A stretch of 64,000 bases of DNA from Beaufortia kweichowensis (GCA_019155185.1 CM032807.1:14792200-14856199), one strand, 5' to 3'; counted from the first letter of the stretch, positions 30,300-42,999 are shown. Numbers and translations are program-made. Notes: a model not told the origin generated them from the sequence alone.

Positions 30300-31059
30300 A
30301 ATTTCTTTGAGATTTTATTTATTAATTCATTAATTTACTTAAATATAACATTTATTTCTACTTAAAATCATTTGTTTAACTTAACAGTTATTTTATAAAA
30401 CGTATGCTCAAAAACATTAATAATGTGAACTAATGAATTTCAGTAAAGACTACTAATGTAAACTTGATTTGTCTACTGCACCGCTTAAAATTCTATGTTC
30501 ATACAACTTAACCTGTTTAGTTTTATCCTGTGTAAAAACTAAAACTGTTTAGTGCAACGGGTTTCCGCGCAATTTTCTAGTAATGTCAACTAATCCGGGT
30601 TAAGAATGCATGGTATTACTACATTGCAATTCTTTCATTGGAGACAGAAATTAACTCTCATATATTACTGATGAGAGCAGAACATGGTCTCCATGTGCTC
30701 ATAAACAATAGCGTTGTGTATTCCATCACTCGTTACATCTCACACACGCGGAGATTTTCCTAGGTGGTGTTAGGCGATACAAAAAGATGATAGTAATTTT
30801 TATAATTGGTCTTATTGTATGTTTAAGCTAAGCGTCCAGAAACGGCTCAAGAATAGCTTTTTCATTGCCATTACAATAATTGTTATCATTACAACATAAT
30901 AAAAATAACTATGATAATTTGTTTCACAATTAATACTATGGTACAACAAAGATAAAGTTTAAAAGACAGCAATTAACTGCGTGATGGTTTTATCGATACG
31001 GGACGATTGTGTGATAACTCCATGAATAGAATCTACATCTCTTGGATAAGATGCTATCG
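30300..31059. other. AT-rich flank, nothing supported
   Basis: It includes TAAAAACTAAAACTGTTTAG and AACGGGTTTCCGCGCAATTT, which I associate with a dispersed cyprinid repeat. The boundaries are unclear. Confidence 0.35.
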
Positions 31060-31700
31060 TAAGCCATTAAACTGTATCTTCAGGGCCCTCAAGGCTCCGG
31101 TACTCATAAACAAATGATTTATCTGAAGTTTCCGCATCAAAAATCTACTACTTAATTATTCGGCGGGGCGGGCAGATTCATCTTGCGCTGAGTTATGGAG
31201 TGGCTCCTTTATGAGTGAAGTTGATGGAATATCAAGCACGGAGTCTCGCCATAAATCCTCAATAACGCAAACGTTTGAAGAATCTCTCAAAATAAAAATG
31301 CAAATGTGATTAAGAAACGGTTACCTTGCGCTGATACGGTAGCTCATTTTCAAACCCCCGCTGCCTCGTACGCCGCCGGCGCCGAGGAGCAACGGCGTAA
31401 ATATAGCATCAGCCACGCGCTAACATCTGCTTTTACTATGCGCGCAAGAGAGGGCTTGCGGAAAATAAAAGTGTCCCGCATTTTTAATCTTAGACGACTC
31501 CTTCGTCTAATGAGGGGGCATAAACTTTTAGATGGGTTGCGATTGAGTGCAAGCTTGGAGATGCAAATGGAGGCCATTTGAAAATGGCATCTGTACAATG
31601 TGGCGGCTTGTTAGCGAGCGAGAGCCAAACACTGAGGACAATCAAGACACCTCGTCACTTCCTTTTTATCTCTCATCACTCGCTAGATGAAAAATCACTA
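31060..31700. promoter_or_regulatory. CNE-like island, CpG-rich
   Basis: About 640 bp unique, with ACTTAATTATTCGGCGGGG near 31150, AAATGCAAATGTGATTAAG near 31297 and GATGCAAATGG near 31560. Opposite-strand ORFs of 91 and 82 codons overlap almost completely, so neither is credible as a gene. An enhancer is inferred. Confidence 0.4.
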
Positions 31701-31743
31701 TGAATCCGCTACATCCCTTCACATTTGCATAACAAAGCCCCAG

Positions 31744-31784
31744 AGGGGAGAGAGAGGGAGAGAGAGAGAGGGAGAGAGAGAGAG
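31744..31784. repeat. Imperfect (GA)n tract
   Basis: Purine tract of GAGA and GGGA units, shorter and less pure than the 17.6-kb tract. Confidence 0.9.
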
Positions 31785-32183
31785 GCAAAAAAAACCTGTC
31801 TTCCTCAAATCTCCCAAAAGTCCCACCGACATGCTTGAAATGAGCAAACTCTCTCTATCTGCTGCCTTTCTTTTTCCCAAACACACACACACACCCTCAT
31901 AAACGTGTAGAGAGTGCAGCTGTCTGCCAGGCACCTCGACATCTCCCACCGCAGCTCCTCACCAGTGCTACGCTGTCAGCACAATAGATTAGAAGCATTA
32001 AAGACAGACGTTCGTGAAGAGGAAGAGAAAAGAGAGTAAAACACACACAAAAAAATCCCTACCATTTCTTTTTTCCCTCCCCCATTCTCATCTCCTGTAA
32101 AGACACCGGATGAAGAAACATTATGCATATGAAAATGTGCTGGGATTTATGTATGCATGCCATGCACATTCTATTATGGGACA

Positions 32184-32722
32184 CTAAGGCTCTGCTCCAG
32201 AACCTAGCGAGGTATACCTTGCTGTCTACTGTTTTTACATCTTCCTAACTGAAATAAAACTTCCCTAACACTCTATATATGTTGCAATGCATTATGGGAT
32301 TTTTTTTGCTGGAAAGGATATTGTATGTATGACTTATAAAACCATTAGTTTCAGTGACATTAGTGATTTTACTTCATGAAAGTTGATTTAATACATATTT
32401 TAGGCTTTATTATTTTATATTATTATATATTATTATTATTTATATTATATTATTATTTATTAGTTTGTGGTAAACGTTTTATAAAAGCAATAAGGTATGA
32501 GAGACTGTGCCTAACAACGCCGTCATCTGTGAATTATTTCACGATAAAGCACATCCTCTCGTACCTCATTCCTCACTTGACACTTCAAATAATAGTAACA
32601 GAAAGTGTCTTAACATAAATACACCGTCTACCTTTTGAAATAGTCTTAAGTTCAGAAACACTGCCTTAAATGTTGCCTAGGTAGGAAGCTTGCTAGATTT
32701 TGTAACACAGCCTTGGCGTCTC
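32184..32722. mobile_element. Probable DNA element with imperfect inverted ends
   Basis: CTAAGGCTCTGCTCCAGAAC and CTAGCGAG on the left resemble the reverse of CTTGCTAGATTTTGTAACAC and AGCCTTGG on the right. About two-thirds of positions agree by eye. The interior is AT-rich and has no transposase. Confidence 0.4.
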
Positions 32723-35478
32723 TTTTTATTCCTCTTTTCTATGCACCCGGCCACCCTAATCCAACCAGCTCTCATTATTTCTCAAAGACGCCTTGACAAC
32801 CAGGAGAAAGCAGGTAAAAAAAGAGCAGTTTATATATACAAGCCCTAACACATGTCATCCTCAGGGAGGGGATCTGCTCCAATCTGGCCAGGTTTAAACA
32901 TGCATTATTACGTCTGTACACAACAGCATGACCAGCCAACGAGACGCGTATCGTTCTCTAATTCCCATGCACACAGACTTACTGACATGTTTGGTTTGTT
33001 AATCACGTTATTGTGAAGATGAGGGACAGGTGGTTCAGGCAGGGAAAATGTAGTACCTCTCCTGCCTTTCCTCTCCAGCCTCCAGTGATTGAGGTCAGGC
33101 AGCCATTTCCTTTCTGGCCAGCTAATGTGATTGCATCTGAGCAATCCTGCTAAACCACATCCTGCTCTGATCTGCATAGTAATTGGCTGTGCTCTCCTTG
33201 GATGTGACCTTGGTGAGGTGCTCTGTCACTTTCCCCTACGCCGCCAATCATGCAGAGACACCCAGCTCTCTCTCCATCTCGTGTCTTATCGTGGTTTTCT
33301 GCTTGCTGCTTTCTTTTGTTCCCGTTCCCCCCACACACACATGCCGTCTCCCAGAATGCACCTCTCCGTTTCCAGGCCATCAGGCTCACAAATAGGCACT
33401 GATCACTAAGACAAATCCATCAAATCTTTGACTCGATTTGGATAGTTCTGTTGAAGCTCGGCTACCATTTTCTTAAAATGTTGATTGTGGAATTCGAGAG
33501 AAACTCACTTTTACCTGCACAATTGTTACATTAGCATTTCCAGACCAGGATCAATTGGACATGGTAAAGCCTTTCATGTCAAAACATCTGATATTTATGG
33601 ATGTTGTACAGTGGTGGTTTGCAGGGTCAGGTCTGGTTCCCTTCTATTCTCCAACTTTGCCGTTCAACTTTCCTGCCCATTAAGACATACAAAAGTGACA
33701 CTAGCTTAACCATCACATCTCTGTGGCAAGTTCCAAGCAAACTTCTACGTTTCTTATTTTTGCATTTTACAGTAAAAACCTGGCCAGTGCACAATTCCTC
33801 CAAGTAACGTTCCTCGTGTTCATCTAGCATTAGATGTATTTACGATGGATCTTTAGGAGCTACGGCACTCATTTTTATGTTTTATGAATGCGAGCCTCTA
33901 GAATGTCTTCCAACACACCCCCCAGTCGCACATTTGAAACAAAGGCCTCCACATTCATATGTCCCCAGATGTCAGTGACGAGGTACGTGGCGTCTTTTTT
34001 TGCTGATTTGATGTGCATTTCAAACAGAGAACTTCACAATGCCAACGCTGATTTGCAATGGAGATTCTGCTTTTTTCCATTATTCTCTCCTTTGGAAGCA
34101 AAACAGAGTGTCAAGTGAGTGACAAGTTTGTTTTCCTGTAAAGATTCCTACAAACTCTCAGCCCGTTATGTTTTGTTCTCTCCTTCAGTTTGACCTAGTT
34201 GTAGTCGAATGCAGCGCCTTTATTTTTCTCTCTCTGTCTTACGCCTTGTTGGGTCCCTTGTGCTTTACTTCTATTGTTTATTAGAATACAGATGACTGCC
34301 AAACAAACAAATAAATGACTCGGTACCACTGAAAGTGATGAGGAATATATTAAATCCATATCCAAAAGAATTCTGAGCCAACTACGACAAATTTTTCGTC
34401 TTTGTTTTTTCTAGACTTTTAACTCATTTTAATTGTGTACAAACAACATTCAAACATTATACACGAGGCCAGTGGAGAATGTGTTTTATTAGGTCCCCGA
34501 GAAAGACGCGGATGCCAGGGGACCCACACGCCCTGCGCACCCCGCGGATTTAGCTGGAATGTTCTCAATCGTATTCAAAATGGAGGAATGCTTTGTTACA
34601 GGAGCAAACTGCATCCCCTGGGCTGTCTCTTAGCATAAGCCAAAGGCTGTGATGACTTTTCTCACACCAAAGCGGCACCCCCCTCCTTTATCTCTTTCTC
34701 TTCTTCCGTCTATCGCTCACACTCAGAGCAATGGTGGCATAATTGTGCCACAGGGCTTTAGGCGATGACATATTTGTCACCTGGAGATGTGCCACTGCAT
34801 TCTCAAAACAAGGCCCTTCTTCCTGTTTGGGCTCTCAAAGATAAAGTCTTCTTGTTGACTCCAACTCTCTTTCTCTCACACACCTTCCCTCTTCTCTTTT
34901 GTCAGAGCTCTGAGGAAAGTTTTCCTCCAAGTACTTCCTCACGAGCACAGGAAGTGTCAGAAGTCGACCTGCTCCTTCGAGACCCGGCTGGGTGTTAGTT
35001 GCATTTAAATGCATCGGTTTTATTTGAATGGTTGTTAGATGGATTAAAAAGATCTTTTTAAATATCACTGTTTTTGGGGGACATTTCAATAGAACAAAAG
35101 TAACTGATTTGTAACATTTGTTACATAAAAATTGAAACCAAAACAAATTTTCTATAATGTATATTGTAACCGTATTAAATTTGATAATGGCTCAGTTATT
35201 TGTGAATGCCACCATAGAAAATCCTGATGCAAATAGTTTAGTACATAAAAAAAGGGTGCGACTTAAAATTACAGCTAGAAATTCAAACTTTAGATTTTTC
35301 TCTCATTTTGTTTAATATCACTTAAAAAAAAAATTTTACATCAGCATTTTACTCGCATCAGACATATATTTTCACGAAAGTATGACATGTTGGTGTTCCA
35401 TTAGTATTGAAGCAACAGGAGACACAAATCTCATGTTCTTTTTATGTAAGTACTATATGAATGTTAATTATTGCATAA
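32723..35478. other. Mixed unique DNA, CNE-like in parts
   Basis: Balanced unique blocks at 32960-33420, 33880-34130 and 34440-34990. None has coding similarity I recognise. ORFs of 60-100 codons overlap on both strands and look incidental. Confidence 0.4.
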
Positions 35479-35479
35479 A

Positions 35480-35519
<40 letters not shown>

Positions 35520-35555
35520 ATATATATTTATATATTTATATTTATATATAATATT
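35480..35555. repeat. (TA)n microsatellite
   Basis: TATA run with TTTATA interruptions, about 75 bp. Confidence 0.95.
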
Positions 35556-35743
35556 ATTAATTTTGCATAAAAGTAACTTGAAAACATATTTTTTTTTAAC
35601 AAGTAACGTTGTATCCATGCCCAAACACCTGTTACCACCTAAAAATGGTAACTTCTGCCATTCCTGAAGATCTTTATTTTCTTGGCTGTATCCACCAAGA
35701 TATATCAGACAAGGTCATGCTTTTAATCTGTTGACAGTATTCA

Positions 35744-35940
35744 ACGCAATCTCACAGGAATTCTTACATATTTTACGAGTTGGCTAATTCGTACAATCTC
35801 ATTCGTACAATCTCATTCATACGATCTCATTCATACGATCTCATTCGTACGCTTGAGTATGATTTGTCCCAAATGACGTTACGAATTCGTACGAATGAGC
35901 CAACTTGTAAAATACATATGAATTACCTTGGGATCAGGCT
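35744..35940. mobile_element. MITE with TTTTACGAGTTGGCTAATTCG inverted ends, copy 1
   Basis: CATATTTTACGAGTTGGCTA on the left is the inverse of AGCCAACTTGTAAAATACAT on the right, extending to AATTC/GAATT and CTCACAGG/CCTTGGGAT. It carries an internal 14-bp tandem array. A second copy is at 43.0 kb. No coding capacity. Confidence 0.65.
35791..35846. repeat. 14-bp tandem repeat, four units, inside a MITE
   Basis: GTACAATCTCATTC twice, then ATACGATCTCATTC twice. The internal pairs are identical, suggesting two duplication steps. Confidence 0.95.
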
Positions 35941-35974
35941 CTACTATTACATTTATTATACTAATGAATTGTAA

Positions 35975-37250
35975 TTTAATGTCATGTGTTTAGCTATCCA
36001 CCATTTGCATACATTTTGCACCATTGTGGGACAGCAAATGAAGAATTAATTTTGACAGAAATTGTACCTTTGACTACAAATGAATTACCTAATTTTCTAA
36101 ATTAATAATTACATAATCTTTAACTTAAGTTTCTTTAAGCAAAGTTATTAAACAAACATGTTTCTTGTATTTTAATAAACGTGATAAGGTTTTTAATAGC
36201 TGCAATCCAACAAAAAAGTAAAATGATGGCCCTGATTTTAGGCTTTGTTTTGTAGCCATCATGCCAGACACAATTCATGTGAAATCAGTGTTTTTTTTCT
36301 GTGTAACTTGGGTGTATATGACATTACACAGACTTTTTTAATATCTACCTCAAGGCCAACTATAATATATACTGTGCCAAACACAATCAAATAAACCACA
36401 ATATGCAGGTTTATACATCTATTGATTTACTACAGTTTGTAGGCAGTTGGTTTCTGGATGCACAGGAACACCTGGAGGTTCAGCTTTATCTGTTTGAACA
36501 CTACAGTCGGTCTTCAGCGGTCATTGGGGATTACTGTCACTAAATTACAGCAATCTGCATCTGACGGCTCTTCTTCAGCCATCTACCACAGTGGTGTCCT
36601 CCAAATTCGCCTCTCTGTGAAATACACACATGCAGAGGACACAGAGGAGAGGATTTAAGCTGTTCTGTTTGGTGACCTAATTGCATCCAGTCTTATCCTC
36701 CTGTTTGCGCTGCGTTCCATCACTTCACATGGCTTCATTTCTTCATTCAAATTATTCATCAGGCGTTGAAGCGTTTGGGTTTATTTCTCCCCAGCTCTTT
36801 AAGTTGCTGATACCTTTGGTGTGCTCTGGTGGGATTTCAGCAGAAGAAAAAAAAGTGCTTCTTTTTTCCTCCTGCGGTACGTTATTGTTGAAACACCTTA
36901 AGTCCCAGGTGCGAGGGGGTGCGAGCAGGACTGACAGACACGCCTGGCCTATTTAAATGCTTCAAAGGAGGCGAGCAAGGAGCATCTGTGCGCCATAACC
37001 CTCAGGATCATCATACATGTGATTCTTTTCTCTTTCTGTCTATAAAAAGTTTCAGTTGTTACGATGTAAAAAAATGGCAAGTCCTTTGGAGACACGCTAG
37101 AAACTTTTTTTTAAGCAATTAGCTTAATGACTATTGACATGCAGGTGTTTAGGAGACAATGTCTGTCTGTGAATACACTGCAAGCTTGATGGCAAAACTT
37201 TTATGTTTTATTATTTTTGTATTATTTGTAAATCATAAGTAGAAAATAGC
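35975..37250. other. Intergenic DNA, nothing supported
   Basis: 36440-36970 is balanced and unique and may be regulatory. The rest is AT-rich. Confidence 0.4.
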
Positions 37251-37251
37251 T

Positions 37252-37320
37252 TAAAGGAACAGTTCACCCAGAAAAGAATCTTCTGTTATTATTTATTAAC
37301 TTTAATATCATTCTGTGGAG
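37252..37320 (+). repeat. GGAACAGTTCACCC dispersed repeat
   Basis: TTAAAGGAACAGTTCACCCA is the start of a very common cyprinid repeat. Its reverse (GGGTAAATTATCCCTTTAAG) occurs at 50.1 kb. Confidence 0.55.
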
Positions 37321-37468
37321 GATTTGTATTTTTCTTGACATACAACTCAGTTCATAGTGATTAGTGATTGTCACAATGCCAGCAGCAAAAAACAAAAAAG
37401 AACATAAAAAAGTGTAATAAAACTACACAAAATTAAAAAATACATAAAGCTTAAAGTACAGATATGTA

Positions 37469-37695
37469 TACTGTAAAAAACTTTTAAAAATAGTTGGTGT
37501 CAAATGTTTAAGTATAATCATATTGACTGTACAAATAATTTTCACTTGTTTCACTAATTTTCAAATAATTATTTTAAATTGATGTAACTTTTAAAATAGT
37601 TGAAATTGCTTAACTTACACTTATTTTATGTTTATATTGTAATGTAAATACATACAAGTTATGACTTACAGAGCACATCATTTTCTTACACTGTA
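37469..37695. mobile_element. MITE with ACTGTAAAAAA ends, copy 1
   Basis: TACTGTAAAAAACTTTTAAA on the left is matched inversely by TTTCTTACACTGTA on the right. The interior is rich in TTAACTTA/GTTGAAAT pieces typical of this fish family. Confidence 0.5.
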
Positions 37696-37807
37696 GTAGA
37701 CTATAAAATGGTCATTTCGGTCAGTTTTTAGACAAACTGACCATGTGGCTTCACAAGACTTGACTGACATCACTGTTAATAGTTGTAAACTCTTGAAAAT
37801 ACAAGTT

Positions 37808-38043
37808 CTACAAAAGGTTCTTCACAGCGATTCCATTGGAAGAACCATTTTCGGTTCCCCAAAGAACAATTCACTTAAAGGTTCCTAAAGGAACCATGTA
37901 TTTTTTACCTTTTAATAATCTAAATAACCTTTTCCACAACAAATAACCATTTTGTGAGAATGAAAAATTCTTCAAATGCTAGTTCTTGATGGAACCATTC
38001 AGACAAAAATGGTTCTTCTATGGCATTGTGTAGCTAAGAGTGT
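37808..38043. mobile_element. GGTTCTT palindromic MITE, copy E
   Basis: CTACAAAAGGTTCTTCACAG and TTGGAAGAACCATTTTCGG are mirrored by CAAAAATGGTTCTTCTATGG. It lies about 110 bp after the ACTGTAAAAAA element, so two families sit side by side. Confidence 0.7.
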
Positions 38044-38299
38044 TTGGCATGAGCTAAATAAAGTTTCTTCAAAATTTCTTTTTACTGACAATACAAAAGG
38101 CATTTAAGTTTGCAACAACACAAGATTAAGTAAATAATGACAGAATTGTCCTTTTGAAGTGAATCGTTTGTTTAAAATAGATTCCCCACCGAAAAATCAC
38201 AAAGCATTCAGGTACACATATGCTGTGGTAAATAACCACAGCGTTACACACACAATGGTAAGTAAAGTGTGTGCCAAAGGTGAGAGAATAATCTGACGT

Positions 38300-38720
38300 A
38301 CTCTGCAGTGTGTTCGCATATTAGTATGCAGCCTATTTATTGGCACACTGGCTCAGGGTTGGGCTCGGCACTGCGACCCCGCAGGGGGTTCTGGGAGAGC
38401 GAAATCCACAGCGAGGCGGGTGACAACAGCTGTTGTGTGCCAGGGGACGCGTGTAGCGCTGCTCATCAAATCCTGTCACTCACATTTTCCCCTAATTAAC
38501 AAGCATCTGCTTCCCTGCTTCATTTACACGCTTCCCTGCGACCCTTGACCCCGGCGGAGGCAGCGGCCGCAAACGACACTGCGTCAGGAGAGCCAAAAAC
38601 AACTTCAAACTGCTTTTTCACGAACGCAAAACCGTGGGGTCTGAGGGGAATATTTTTTCTTAGAAAATTATTGCATAGGTGTGACAGATAAGGTGGAGCT
38701 GTATCTGTCTTCATCTGTGT
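38300..38720. promoter_or_regulatory. CNE-like GC-balanced island (speculative)
   Basis: Unique, CpG-rich (GGCGGAGGCAGCGGCCGC near 38551) with CCCTAATTAACAAGC near 38490. No coding resemblance. Confidence 0.3.
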
Positions 38721-39159
38721 CAGGTATCTGTAAGGCAGATTCTTTTTATATGATTGATACTTCTGACTGCTTGAAAAATTGTGTATTTTACCAAAAAGTG
38801 TTTGGTCTGTTATATACCGAAGTCAGTTATATTCATGACCACAATCTATGAATCAAAATTACCATTTGATAGTACAATTTCATCTCCTGACAAATATATA
38901 TTTACATGTATGTACAGAGTCACACATTTTAGGACTGTACGTTTCTTAGCCGTATGTGCTTTTGAATATTTCACTACATAGAAATTAATATGCAAGACCA
39001 CTGATGTATCGGAACTGACAATAAATAAGACAGAAATGTCATGTTTGAAAAAGCAAAGGTGGCAGCGTTTGAGTTTTATTTTATTTGAAGTACAAAAAAA
39101 ATCGACTTGAACGCATTGTTCCTTTTTTTTCCATTCGTCAAAATTGTTTCACAGCCAAA

Positions 39160-39450
39160 AAGTGACTTGATTGAAGCTAGGATTCATTAAAACTTAATTA
39201 ATATGCATCATTATGTAAATGAGGGTGCTGTTAATGAGTTTTTAAAAGAAGCATTCCTTAATTAGTTCACTTTTAATGGCATCACCATTTATCTTCCTCT
39301 GCTTTGAAGCAAAATGATGAGCCAGACCAGACAGTATCAAAATGCTAATCTATATTTTATCATTTGGATATCTCTGATTTTGTTGCGATTGGAGGGGCTT
39401 TTGTGACACGCGGAGGATCCACATTACCGAGCGTGAACTTGAAACATACC
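39160..39450. promoter_or_regulatory. TAATTA-rich CNE-like element
   Basis: A dense series of homeodomain/POU-type cores: ACTTAATTAATATGCATCA (39192-39210), TATGTAAATGAG, TGTTAATGAG, CCTTAATTAGTTC and TTTTAATGGC within about 100 bp, flanked by unique balanced DNA. The density is well above that of nearby filler of similar A+T content. Enhancer role is inferred. Confidence 0.45.
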
Positions 39451-39565
39451 TAATGACAATTTTATTATTTTACTGAACTAATTTTACAGCAGTAGACTAA
39501 TGTTACCAACTACAGTACAAATAAATAACAAGTGTAGTTTACAACAGATAGACATAGAATTGAAG

Positions 39566-39700
39566 AATATAATATAATATAATATAATATAATATAATAT
39601 AATAGAATAGAATAGAATAGAATAGAATAGAATAGAATAGAATAGAATAGAATAGAATAGAATAGAATAGAATAGAATAGAATAGAATAGAATAGAATAG
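39566..39700. repeat. Compound pentanucleotide array (AATAT)7(AATAG)20
   Basis: Seven AATAT units switch at 39601 to exactly twenty AATAG units with no interruption. Confidence 0.98.
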
Positions 39701-39719
39701 ATCTACTTTTGTAGTTGTG

Positions 39720-40257
39720 TCTCTGAGGTGGAGCTAAAACTCATTACAGAGAGCTGCCGCTAATGAACGTCAAGAAAACAATTAAAAACACATGTACATC
39801 TACGCTCGTCCTCACGGCTGTGAAAATTCATCAACAGCTTCTTTTAAAAGAAAGAAAACAAGAACACAGGGGGAGGAAAAAAGAAAGTATTTCATTTGGT
39901 CTTACTGAGAGGGTTGGTGTTTTCCCCCCTCATATCACACCATGTACCTGCACCCTGTCTTCCTGTGAGAGCCCATCGACTTCCTGTCTGAAAACGGTGC
40001 GAGCTCGCGCTGTTAATTGCTGCAGGAGATCCTGTTCTCATCTTTGTTAATTTTGTGCTTTGCGTATTAATCGGTTGATAATAAGCAGGGCTAACTTCTC
40101 CAATTCATGTGTTGTCAAAAGTTTTTTTGAGTGCATTGTCAAACATAAGGGTTATTAATAATGATGTTTAAAATGTTACTAATATGTTATTTACCTATTG
40201 CCAAAGCAGAAGTTTAAAAGGAATGGCATTTGATTTGTTTCTGATATCAATAAACCT

Positions 40258-40262
<5 letters not shown>
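39720..40262. other. Unique DNA, no gene
   Basis: 39740-40090 is balanced with a 95-codon ORF lacking family features; the rest is AT-rich. Confidence 0.4.

Positions 40263-40308
<46 letters not shown>
40263..40308. repeat. (TTA)n microsatellite
   Basis: About 15 perfect TTA units. Confidence 0.97.
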
Positions 40309-42999
40309 CAAATTCCATCACAAGCATTTTGGCTTGTATTATTTACATGTGCACGCCTGCAGAACCTATTCTGTGCGACACATATAAATTACTGTTTAAC
40401 GAGAAGCCGTATTCCATAAATTATTCAAAACACCTGGGATTACAATATGAGATCAAATGATGGTAGAGGAGCGACTCTCTTCTGGGAGCCGCATGCGTTC
40501 TGCTTCACATCCTTCTTTTCATCTTAAATAAGAGAACTCGGTGAGGCCAGAGGAATGAACGACATGCTCACACCTTCACAACAGCTTCTACAGGACCACA
40601 GTGTCTCAAATCCCTACTGCAACATTTTCAGATGATTTACATTTAACCGATATAAGGGGTTTCTGTAAGTGTGGGTATGTTGTCACAGGGTGATTTTTAT
40701 TTAAACTAACAGATTTGAACTTATTCATTTTATTATATAAAGGTTACAATAAAACTTTATCATACTTTTTCCTTTTTATTTATTGCTTTTGCTGTTTCAG
40801 CCTGATACTTTAAATAGGAATGATACCCAATATAATTCTTTTTTTCCTTTTTTATAATTTCAACAGAAATTGATATAAGCTATTTTAACATGTATTATGT
40901 AAATGATTTATTACAAATTTACACAAATAAGATTCAGTTTGTTCAATGTTTTGTTAATGAGTTACTGTTACTGTTTACAAAGTGTGAGATATGTTCGAGA
41001 TTTGTTTAAAACAAAAATCACAATAATACCTTATTTGAACTGAAATTTTATTGTGTGTCATTTCCAACCAGTCTGTAATTTTGTCAAAATTTTCAAAGTA
41101 GTAAAATACTATAAAATAAAATGCTAGCTTACCTGTAGTAAGATAAAGCAGTCTGTCTTTGCAATTCAGAAATGTTTGAAATGCCATTTAAAATGACCTA
41201 ATTTGTAAATGACGTTTGTTAAAAAACATATAGAATGATTTAGGAAGAAAAAACATTTCTGCTTTGTTGCAATTTAAACCAGTGAGAGTGTAAAATATTT
41301 ATTAAATGTTCACTTGGCCCATTGTTTTATAGTCATATGTCATTTTAGAAAATGATTAGTAAAAAATAATAATAATTATAATAATTATAATTCAAGTTAT
41401 TCTCATCTTTGTGTTTTCGCTTGTGCAGGTGCATCAACACAATCAACCCAATTTTAAGTCATGAAATAGATGTTTATAAAAATTAAAACATTTGACATTT
41501 TTATGCAACTAAAATTTTTTACAAATCTTTCTAGTGTTTTTAGCCAGAAAAAGAACTTTAATGTGTGATTTAAAAACAGCAAAGCTGTCAAGAAAGTAAA
41601 AGAATAAATAGAGTAAAAGACAACAAAAACATGCATACAGCACAAAAATAAACACATTAACCAATTCATAAAAAGTGTAACATAAAAGTTTTGCAAATAA
41701 CAAATACTGTAAGCTAAAGTTTAACCCTGTAGCTTTTTTGTGTGTTAGAGGAACTCCTCACCTGACCATCGACGATGTAGAGTTTGATTATGAGAAACCA
41801 GAAATCAGTAATGGAGGATTTATGTGACACTGTGTGTGTCTTCAGTACTGTACAAACTAAATCTGCAAGATTTGCATCCTCTCAAATGATGTACTCTAGC
41901 GCCCTCCATAGGTTTCTATGTTTTATCTTTAGGAGCAGCAGTGTGAAGACAGACCACTGGCTCCTTCTCTTTTCTTGTAACTTTTAAAGATTTTCCCCAG
42001 TTGTGGCGTCTCTAAAGAGTGACACACACACAAAAAATCCCCCGTTCCTCCATGAGCAATGAAACCCTGTGTTAGGAACGAATCCATACAGCATGTAAAA
42101 ATGCCATTCTATTGTATTATTCATCCCAGGGACAAGAGCCATACTTCGTGTAGGCCAGTGTTCCCCTCCAATGACATGCCATGGGACTACACATGACACC
42201 GAGAGTGAATTAGCATCGTTGCATTAGCCATCTGCATATGGGTAGGGGCCCAATTCTGTGGCCCTCCAAGGACGACTCTGACAGTAATGTTAAAGTGATT
42301 TCCCCTGGGACAAACCGGGACTCAGTTTATAGAAAGCCAATGAGAAAGTTGTGGAGATGTGGATGGAGGTGGAAAATAAGGATTTGTGTTCTTTGTCGTT
42401 TTTGTCTTTTTTTTTTTTGTTGTTGCAATAAGAGAATTTATGAAGCGTTTATAATATTTAGTAAACCAGGTTGTCTCAAATAAATGTCCTAATGGTCCAG
42501 TCTCTAAATGTGCTTTAAAGTTACAGCAAAGGCTGAACTATCACAACATTAGGAGGCCAATAGTTTGTAGCCTATGGCTAGAAAATAAAGAAATGTGTAT
42601 TTCAGGAATACTCTTCGCAGACTAGTGCAGTCCGAAGCCTTTTTTTGGTTGCGTGAATGGTTTATGATTTAAACAAGGAAAAAGGTGTTAAATGTTGCTG
42701 GTAAATGGAGCTGAGAGTATTACTATTGGCAAAATATTATACATTTTTTTCATTCATGATTTTTGTATTTTTCTGTTTTTAGAAGGTACAATGTAAGAAT
42801 GCAAAACAAATAGATGTATTTATTTTATGTGATGATGTCTAAAGGAAATTCTGCTTCAAACATACAACTCTTCTGTTGTCATGACAATCATTGTACATTT
42901 TATTTTTCGTCAGCTGTGCATAAGGATCAACAAGCCACAGGCAGAATGATTTTTTTGCCTTTTTGTACAGTATATACAGTATTTCACAGGAATCAATAA
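40309..42999. other. AT-rich intergenic DNA with a few balanced blocks
   Basis: 40380-40620 and 41985-42330 are unique and CpG-bearing (the latter has GTGAATTAGCATCGTTGC and CATTAGCCATCTGCATATG). An exon-like 41749-41827 block is discussed under findings. No gene called. Confidence 0.4.

Noticed and set aside
35791..35846. CRISPR-like short array
   Set aside because: A contiguous 14-bp tandem repeat with no spacers, inside a MITE of a vertebrate genome.
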